Assembly: GCA_021234155.1 (NCBI GenBank)
Contig: JAJEKV010000239.1
Span: forward strand, 124,001 to 188,000
DNA length: 64,000 nucleotides
Direction: 5' to 3'
Source: Isoetes taiwanensis
Taxonomy: Eukaryota > Streptophyta > Lycopodiopsida > Isoetales > Isoetaceae
Below, piece by piece: positions 56,840-64,000 of the stretch. Position 1 is the stretch's first letter, and the number at the start of each line of letters is the position of its first letter. Under the pieces are notes generated by a model. It was not told the origin of the DNA. It made no database searches and worked only from the letters and a program-made list of their open reading frames with translations. A program made the translations under genes and the position numbers.

Positions 56840-58760
56840 GACTTACATCGGGTCCTTCCAAATGATGGCTCTGTGTCACCCTCCAAATTAAGGACTGTCA
56901 AGTTGCCTTCATAAACATTTATGCTTCAAATGACCCTATGAAAGAGAGCCTATGTGGCATGAAATCAACAATTGGATGAACCAACATCAACATGTAGAGC
57001 CTGGGTGGTTTTTGGAGACTTCAATAATACCCTACACGGTGACATGAAACTTGGCAACAAAATTAACATGTCCAAAAAATGAAAGATATTCTTGGGACAA
57101 TTGGATGGCCAGCCAAGACCTGATCTATGTCCCATCTTCAAACACCAAATTCTCCCCGAGTAATAAGAGAAAGGGAGACCGGAGGACATTTTGCATGCCG
57201 GGATGATTTTATATCCATAATTCGCGCTGGTTGGTTAGACAATTGCATTGTTCATCGGAGATATTGCTAGCACCGATCATCATCACCCCATTTCCTTGAC
57301 ACTAAGGATTTGAAAGTTGGCCCTAGAAGCAAGAACACTCCCTTCAAGTTTAACACTTCTTTGCTTCAAATGAAATCTTTTGCCAAGATTTTCACAGCTT
57401 TTTATCTTTCATTGCCCAAAATTGGCCAACATCAATCCATGAAGTGCTTCAATGACAAAATGAAGAAAGTCAAAATCTGGGTTAAGCAATGGGGGTAAAG
57501 ACCCTTGCTCAAAAGGAAAGCTATTATGTCCAACTTTGCCGAGCAGATTAAGAATATTAGATCCGATCTTGAAAATAATCCTAAGGATGACTCTTCATAT
57601 ATGAGAGAGGAACAACTGGAAATTCAGATCAAGACCCTTGAAGAACACTAAGTTAAGGGGATGGCCCTTAGAAGCAAAGTTAAAATGTATAATCAGTTGG
57701 ACCGGAGAGTTCTAAAAATGTTCTTCATAATTGCTAGGAACAGTGGTTAACAATTCCATCACTCCTAGAATGCGATCAAGGTTTCACTCTTGCCAGGAGG
57801 AGGAGGAAATAGAGATCAGCCTTTCTCAACTTCTACACTAATCTTTTTTAAGGAGGAGGAAATAGAGAAAAGAAAAATCCGTGAAATCTTTGATATTGTT
57901 GGCCCCTAGTGAAGTGATGGGATGGATGATGACCGAAGTTCCCGAACTCTCGGGAGATCTTTGAAACTCTCAAGAAGATGAAGCATGGAAAAAGTCCTGG
58001 TATAGATGGCTTTCGGCCCTGAATTCTTTGTGGAATTCTAGCCTATAATGAAGGAAGACATTATTCAATTTGTCCAAGGTGTCTGGAGAGCGGGACTATT
58101 TATCCCACCTTCAATGTTGGGGGTCATTTCGCTTATCCCTAAGACTGAATCTCCTTCCAAAACTAATGAATAACCCTATCTCCTTGACCACCACCTTGTA
58201 CAAGCTTGTGGCTAAAATTATTGCTGGTAGAATTTTGGTCCATCTCCATAACAAAGTGAATGCTTGTCAATCGCTTTCCTCCTCCTGGCGCATCCATTCT
58301 AGACAACTACATAGCTGCAAGTGAGGCTTTGCAAGGAACAGACATTGACCAAGCAACTGCATTCTCCTCAAGTTGGACTTTAGAAGGGCTTATGACATGA
58401 TTTCATGGAAATTCCTTGAGAAAGCTCTTGTTCACATAGGCATTCATCACGCCCCTTATTGAGCTAATAATGGGGTTAAACCAAAAAGCCACTTCTGTGT
58501 TATTGTTAATGGAACTCCCATTGGTTTTTCCCCATCCAAAGAGGGTGAGACAAGGGGTGCCCCCTAGCCCCTACCTCTTCATAATTGCAGCTGAAATTCT
58601 TAACAAGATGGTCCTCTCTTATCAAGATAAGGGTCCGCTCAAAAAGGACTTCAAATGCGATTCTAATAAAACTCGATTCTTCAATATGCCGATGATACCT
58701 TTATCATGCTCGGTGATAATAACAATATGAACAATTTCATGGATTTGTATCTCCAAATTT
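56840..58760 (+). pseudogene. L1-type LINE ORF2 remnant (endonuclease and reverse transcriptase)
   Basis: Read across frames. Endonuclease words are 'FINIYASNDP' (about 56910), GDFNNTLHGD (about 57020) and DHHHPISL (about 57280), matching APE-type endonuclease boxes. RT words are GKSPGIDGF (about 57990), 'GVISLIPKT' (about 58120), 'SLTTTLYKLVAKIIAGRIL' (about 58180), 'LDFRRAYDMISW' (about 58376), GVRQG-PLAPYLFIIAAEIL (about 58555) and QYADDTFIM (about 58685). Order and spacing fit plant L1 ORF2. There are many stops and frame changes. The 3' part (RNase H-like region, poly-A) is missing after about 58760. Confidence 0.85.
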
Positions 58761-59183
58761 AGTGCCGCTCGAATTCATTTTGAACTATGCCAAATGTTCT
58801 ATTCTAGCTGATGGTTCTTAAACCATCATTCAATTAAATTGGGATTATGTCTTAATTTTGGGATAAATTTTATATTGCACTTTTTTTAGTAACTTTGTTA
58901 AATTCACTTTTTTTTTAGTAACTTTTGTTGCCCTTAGACTAGAATAGACGCGTTAACATATAATCACACACGGGAATATAAACTCACACCTTAACTTCAA
59001 AATTACAAAATCATATATCATGGAACTCAAGTAGTACACAACTTTTTTAATTGTAGAAAAGATACATAGTAATTGTTTTTCATTTTTCCACTAGCATCCC
59101 CAAGGATATGAGAACCTTATTCCTTACATCCCGAGGTATTGTAACTCGCATTTGTTTTACTAGGAATAGTTTTTGGAGTCCAT
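58761..59183. other. Spacer with a small T-rich duplication
   Basis: Around 58878-58930 a CACTTTTTTTAGTAACTTT word is duplicated. Otherwise nothing. Confidence 0.35.
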
Positions 59184-62056
59184 TTAGTACAATCTGGTTT
59201 CAATGTCTAGCCAAAGATCAGGATCACTTGGATTTCTCCTCCACCTCTTTGTCCAACAATCTGAATATCTTTTTTTTATCGGTGGTGATGTAATGCTGGA
59301 CACCACCATTCCACGCCAAGACCTTATTGAAGTTAACATCACCTTCTTCTTTGCAAATATCGAGAGATAGTCCATCCCAACCACAAATCGGATAGGTCTC
59401 TAGATCTGCTGATTTTACTACAACAAATTGGTGGCACTCCACGCCAAAAGAGAAGGTTCATAAGAATCCATGCCTAGATATTTTGGCCTATCCTTCTTAG
59501 GACCAACATAGTGTTTATCGATTGAGGAGGAGCATATGCCTTCACAATGCTACTAATGGTACCATCATCTTCGCCAAGACCGCCTAATGTTTTCCACTTA
59601 CTTTTAGGGAACCACCCTTCTTTCAGCTCTTTCGAGGATGTGTCTACCTCATCCAACAAGTTGATCACCTTCTTCCAATAATCTATCAATGCACGATTAG
59701 TGTCATCTGAATTAGTTTGCCAATGCTTAATGTAGTCATTGATGCCATCCTTAGTCAATCCCAATTGCTTGACTTCTTGATTGGTTTTTTGAGCTTTTGG
59801 TTGACTAGGAGGTATCATAGGCTTTGCCATTTGCATCCCTCAGCCAAATTTCTGCCCCACCTCTCCACTTCTCCTCCTGAAGGTCTCATTTTCCATTGCA
59901 TGATTGGAATCCCTTCTCTCACCCAAAAGTGAATTTAAGAGGTCTAGAATGACCTTCCATGTCGAGAGCATAACCATCCACAAAAACTCTTCCAATCAGG
60001 CACTTCTTCTATGATAGATCCTATAGGAGATGGATTTGTACATCCATGAAATATTTTCAATAGCCTCGGGAAAGTTGGTAACTCCGTCGGGCCGCCTCAA
60101 TACATGACTATATTTTCCAAACAATGCATCCACATCCTCATGAGTATGTCAGGGCATTAGGAACCCCAAATTGACTCTTTCAAAAATACCCACAACTGTT
60201 AAGTAGGATAGGAAAGAAAACATCCACGATTTTTATTTTGACCAAAGACAATTATCTAGTTGCAAGAGGAACTTTTCCAGGGGCAGATCTCGAGGTTTAG
60301 CACGAGATGTTGAAGCTCCAACATGTTCATTAGGTCCATTCCTCCTAAATCTTGCCTTGCTAAACTTTTCAATAATATTAGGGGTTCCATCCAACAATGC
60401 ACTATGTAGTGCCCGGCTAGTCAGAGGATCCCGGAGGTGACCATTGTAACCCTTCTCATATTTTCTTAAACACCTCATGATACTCCCAATGTGAAAATCT
60501 GGACCATCACTCCACAACTCTAAACCGAAATGGCCATAGTAGGTCCGAGGCGCCCATGCAATATTGCCCCCGGCCATTGAAATCAAAAGGGTATGATCTT
60601 CCACATGACTTAGGAATGTACTTGAATTGTGGAAGACAAGTCTTACGTTGGTCCATTTTATCATGTATAATACATAGATAGTTATTAGGTTCCATTTCGT
60701 GAGATAAGGTCCTCCACCTCCAATAAGTTGATCTACATGATAGTTGATCCGTCATATGGTCCTTCATATGTTCCCTTATCTTTGCCCTTAGACTGGTTTT
60801 GCACAGCCTTATCTAGTGTCTCCTTCAAAGCTTAGCACATAAATTGCACTTGGCAAAGTTGTTTGAAGTTGCTATGGTCACATGCTTGAAATGCTTATTC
60901 CATAGCCTACTAAACCTGGCTGGGATATAGAGGCCACTCCAAGTTCCAAGCAATGCATTTATTTCCTCTAATATGCTCTTTCCGGGTACAATGGGATGGC
61001 AATCTCTTTTCAACAATAACTCTACCCCTGTTCATCCTTCTTACTCTTATGTGGCATGTTTTTACGCATTGAAATCCACATATCTTTCAAATATTTCCTT
61101 TGCGTACTATAGTTCTTGAGGTAGGCCTTACCGGGCCAGTGTTCCCATGCAATGCAATATTACTACCATTTTCATGTCTCTTTTGCCGTTTGTGCCAAGA
61201 AGAGGTTGGAATTCCATGTATAGCCATCCATGCTTTTGAACATATCCACTTTCCATTCAATGGAAATCTTTTCTTCTTTGATCTTTCATCCCGAATTGCA
61301 TATCCAAATATGGTGTACATGAAATTCCTCCCGCTATCACACTTATGTTCCCCGATATGTAGCTCTTGCTACCACCATCTCCTCTATTGTGAACATTCTA
61401 ATACAAGAGGCCCAACAACATTCACTTCCTCCTCTAACCTTCATCATGGCTTTGGAGAACAATCATAATCGACTTGCATCTTTTGGTGGGATAATGTTTG
61501 AAAGTTGGAAGTGGCCTCTTGCTACACTGTGTGTGAACATTATTGACAATGGTTCTACATCTATAGGAAACATGTAGTTCCCTCCGCTTGAATATTGTCC
61601 CTAGGCCATGCAACAATAGTTGGAACCTCTAGTTGCTTCACACAAGCTAGGCATTCTTGTTTGCCCTGAACCCTTTTCCTTCCAATTGTCATATAATTTT
61701 GAGATTGCCACACCTAACCTGTCCTCCCCTAATCTTTCATCATTCACTTTGCATTGATAGGGTCTGCTAGAACAATAATCCCTTCTCCTATCGCCTCCTC
61801 ATTTGCATGCATGCAGGATCTTGACCTTTTGTTTTTCCAATCGACCAGTATAAAGTACAATTTCCTTTCCTTTGGCATCATCCTTTTCATTTGAGGTCTT
61901 TTTCCTTTCCTTTGCCATCATCATTGTCATCTTCATCCTTTTCATTTTGGTCTTTTCCTTTCCTTTCCCATCATCTTTTTCATCTTCATTAGTTGGGGAT
62001 TTTTCCTTGCCTTGATCACCATCATTGGGGGCTTTGGGGGATTTAGCATTTTGCAT
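59184..62056 (-). pseudogene. DUF7869-like gene, probably transposase-derived, decayed
   Basis: Minus-strand pieces line up as one protein. From 62056 there is a Lys/Asp/Glu-rich start (GKEKSPTNEDEKDDGKGKEK). 61320-61087 has 'KRHENGSNIALHGNTGPVRP', the basic HGN-G box found early in these proteins. 61016-60825 has 'FSRLWNKHFKHVTI' and C-x-x-C. 60680-60620 has 'CIIHDKMDQRKTCLP', the first conserved Asp. 60600-60530 has 'RTYYGHFGLELW'. 60262-60245 has LLQLDNC. 60165-60125 has HTHEDVDALFG, preceded by a stop where Gly-His is usual. LQLDNC plus GHTHED-D is the signature I associate with DUF7869 proteins, which have DDE-like acidic residues and are seen in repeat families of plants and animals. 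59836-59224 is the probable C-terminal region. Frames change several times. No intron model was attempted. Function beyond transposase descent is unknown. Confidence 0.6.
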
Positions 62057-62079
62057 GCCATTGACCTAAAATGCATAAA

Positions 62080-62590
62080 ACCTATAGTAAGTTAGCATAT
62101 CCAAATAACATGTTCTTAAATAAAAGTTAACCTTAATAATAACCTTAATAACCTATATAAGTTAACCTATAATAATAATAAGTTAACCTATAATATAATA
62201 AAACCTATAATAACCTTAAATGTTGTAACCTTAGAAACAACTTTAAAGGTTATTATAGGTTAGAAGCTTTAAGGTTAGAAGTTTATTATAGGTTAGAAGT
62301 TTTAAGGTTAGAAGGTTATTATAGGTTTAAAAGTTCTAAGGTTAGAAGAAGTAAGTTTACAACTTTTTTTAAGGTTAGAAGTTTTAAGGTTAAAACTTCT
62401 AACCTTAAATAAATATAACCTTAAAACTTCTAAAACTTAAAACTTCTAAATTCAAATTCATAAACTTTTAAACTTATAACCTTATCTATTAACTTAAAAA
62501 TATTAACCTTAACTAATAACCTTAACTTATAAACCTTAAAACTATTAACCTTAAATCTTATAACTTATAACCCTTGTAATAAATTTTCGC
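62080..62590. repeat. TAACCTTAA / AGGTTAGAAG low-complexity palindromic repeat
   Basis: Built almost only of AACCT(T)A, TTATAGGTT, TTAGAAG and their complements, with the strand sense switching near 62388. A perfect hairpin with 17-bp arms AAGGTTAGAAGTTTTAA and a 2-base loop lies at 62371-62406. It sits upstream of the DUF7869-like gene. Confidence 0.75.
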
Positions 62591-63350
62591 AAGGGGTAGC
62601 TATTATGGCGCTGGTAATTTTTTAAAGTAGTTATTATTTCAGTTTACAATCCTTTCCAACTTTTCCAACTTTTCGAACCTCTCTTAAGTGCGATTTGATC
62701 TGGTGCATTTCGATTTCCGTGCTTTTCGATCTTCTCTTCGATCCGGGCTTTTCGATCCTGGTGAGCTATCCGCTTTGAGCTTTTTCCGCAATCATCTTTT
62801 TTAATTTTCAACAATCTGGGTTTTTTTTAACAATTTCGGCTTTTCGGCCCACAACTCTGTGGCTTTTCGCCTACAATTTACTCCTTTTGGTTTTTTTTCA
62901 AAGGTTTTTCGGCTCAAAGGTTTTCAAAGTTTCGGCTCTGTGGTTTCTAAATCAACCTCTCCGCTTTTTTGGCTTGGCTTTTTGAATAACCAAAATTTTT
63001 CTCGTTTTTTGGTTTTGTGTTAAAGGTTTTCGGCTTCTCGACAAATTATCTCGCTTTTGGTTTTTCTCGCTCAAGGCTCAAATTCTACTATTGGCTTCTT
63101 TTCTTAAGGCTCAAATCATCTCGCTATATTAAAGTCTACCAAATCAACTAGGTTAATATTTCATGTTCTTTACTTAAAGTCATTTATCTTATTCTTGTTT
63201 TTATTCTAGTATTTGAAAGTTCTGTTTCTATCCGCTTTATCGTTCTTTATCCGTTATATGAGCTTCGTGCTTAATGAAGGGAGTGCTTTACCGGCTTAGA
63301 CTTTAGATGCATCAGTCCTATATCGCCCTAGCACCTTCATATATAGATCT
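62591..63350. repeat. Pyrimidine-rich TTTTCGGCTTTT-type repetitive stretch
   Basis: Degenerate repeats of CGGCTTTT, CTCGCTTTTTGG and GGTTTTCGG-like words on the plus strand, no coding frame. It could be a 5' leader or LTR-derived sequence. No evidence decides. Confidence 0.45.
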
Positions 63351-63560
63351 ATTGCTAATAAACATGTTCTATTGCTTATATGATCTTGCTCTATGATCTT
63401 GCCTATATGATCTTGCTCTATTAAATGATCTATCTATATGATCTTGCTCTCACGCTTCTATGATCTATGATCTATCCGCTTCTATGATCTTGCCTATATG
63501 ATCTTGCTCTATGATCTATCCGCTTCTATGATCTTGCTTATATGATTTTGTCAGACATCC
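63351..63560. repeat. Minisatellite: TATGATCTTGCTCTA / ATGATCTATCCGCTTC units
   Basis: About ten degenerate units alternate TATGATCTTGCTCTA with CTATGATCTATCCGCTTC. Related words (ATCCGCTT) extend to about 63600. Confidence 0.75.
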
Positions 63561-63599
63561 GCCTTATTCTATTTCACTAGCTCTTTCTTCTATCCGCTT

Positions 63600-63730
63600 C
63601 TAAATAATGAACTAAATAAGGAGTTCTAAACAATGAACTAAATAATGAACTAAACAAGGAGTTCTAAACAATGAACTAAAACAATGAAGTAAATAATGAA
63701 CTAAATAATGAACTAAACCAAATAATGCTC
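63600..63730. repeat. Minisatellite: AATGAACTAAATAA units
   Basis: About eight degenerate copies of AATGAACTAAA(T/C)AA, several followed by GGAGTTCTAAAC. Confidence 0.75.
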
Positions 63731-64000
63731 TATGAGTTCTTATTCGCTTCTATTTGCTCTTAGATTTGCTCTATCTATTCCCATGGCTTCATATTCTATT
63801 TTATCGGCTCTTACTCGTTTTAATGCGTTTTTTAATGCATATATTTTAATTCTATAGAATGATATGTTAGAATTGGCAAAATCGCCAGCTTGGCGATTTC
63901 TAGTTTGGCTTCCTATTTCCCACTCGCGCATTTTAGTTTGGCCTTCCTATTTCATACGGCTTTATATATAAATCGGCGCCCGGCGGCGGTGCGATAGATC
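63731..64000. other. Window end, GC-rich last 30 bases
   Basis: A TATATATAAAT stretch (about 63964) is followed by CGGCGCCCGGCGGCGGTG, a sharp change in composition that could be a promoter/5' UTR or the edge of another element. It is cut by the window end. Confidence 0.3.

Noticed and set aside
61799-62056. Lys/Glu-rich frame as an independent small gene
   Set aside because: It lies in the right place and strand to be the N-terminus of the DUF7869-like gene. Low complexity alone does not support a separate gene.
63351-63730. CRISPR-like array from the regular repeats
   Set aside because: Units are degenerate and abut without unique spacers. This is an ordinary eukaryotic minisatellite.

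Overview
The window looks like intergenic and repeat-dense nuclear DNA of a land plant with a large, transposon-rich genome. It is AT-rich, real exons are separated by many kilobases, and it holds nested LTR retrotransposons, plant-type L1 LINE remnants, tRNA-derived SINEs, Tourist-like MITEs, a MULE and a hAT MITE, with an E-motif PPR fragment typical of land plants. The chromovirus RT/integrase is of a style described mainly from fungi and non-seed plants (Tcn1-like). Together with a DNA amino-methyltransferase-like gene and a DUF7869-like gene, this suggests a fern, lycophyte, bryophyte or gymnosperm more than an angiosperm. The species cannot be fixed from the sequence.

Layout. 1-2.5 kb: retroelement remnant ending in a polypurine tract and LTR. 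5.5-6.7 kb: tRNA-derived SINE material. 7.3-8.5 kb: the only gene that reads as intact, a three-exon TMEM97/sigma-2-receptor homologue. 9.5-17.3 kb (block A) and 37.6-40.9 kb (block B) are copies of one segment carrying a secreted 7-bladed beta-propeller lactonase. Both lactonase copies are broken by different mutations. Block A carries a 3.4-kb insertion absent from block B, with an unoccupied site in B. That insertion encodes a decayed tyrosine recombinase of the Crypton/DUF3504 type and is the most interesting object here. Blocks A and B also carry different Tourist-like MITEs. 18.3-37.0 kb: a 5.8-kb unit (Y) in two direct copies and a 1.4-kb unit (X, with a PPR E-motif fragment) in two long copies plus a 240-bp fragment at 40.9 kb.

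41.9-51 kb is a nest. A chromovirus with a 5-bp target duplication sits in a bacterial-type DNA methylase (N-4/N-6 family) pseudogene. A 469-bp hAT MITE with a perfect 8-bp target duplication sits in the chromovirus integrase. Next to it a Ty1/copia remnant is interrupted in its integrase by a 998-bp MULE with a 9-bp target duplication. 51.4-58.8 kb: LINE tails and an L1 ORF2 (endonuclease plus reverse transcriptase). 59.2-62.1 kb: a decayed DUF7869-like, probably transposase-derived gene. 62-64 kb: low-complexity and minisatellite DNA.

There is no operon-like cooperation. The order of events is readable from nesting and empty sites. Differences between the Y and X copies cluster at CNG trinucleotides in a way that may be technical, so frameshift-based calls should be read with that in mind.
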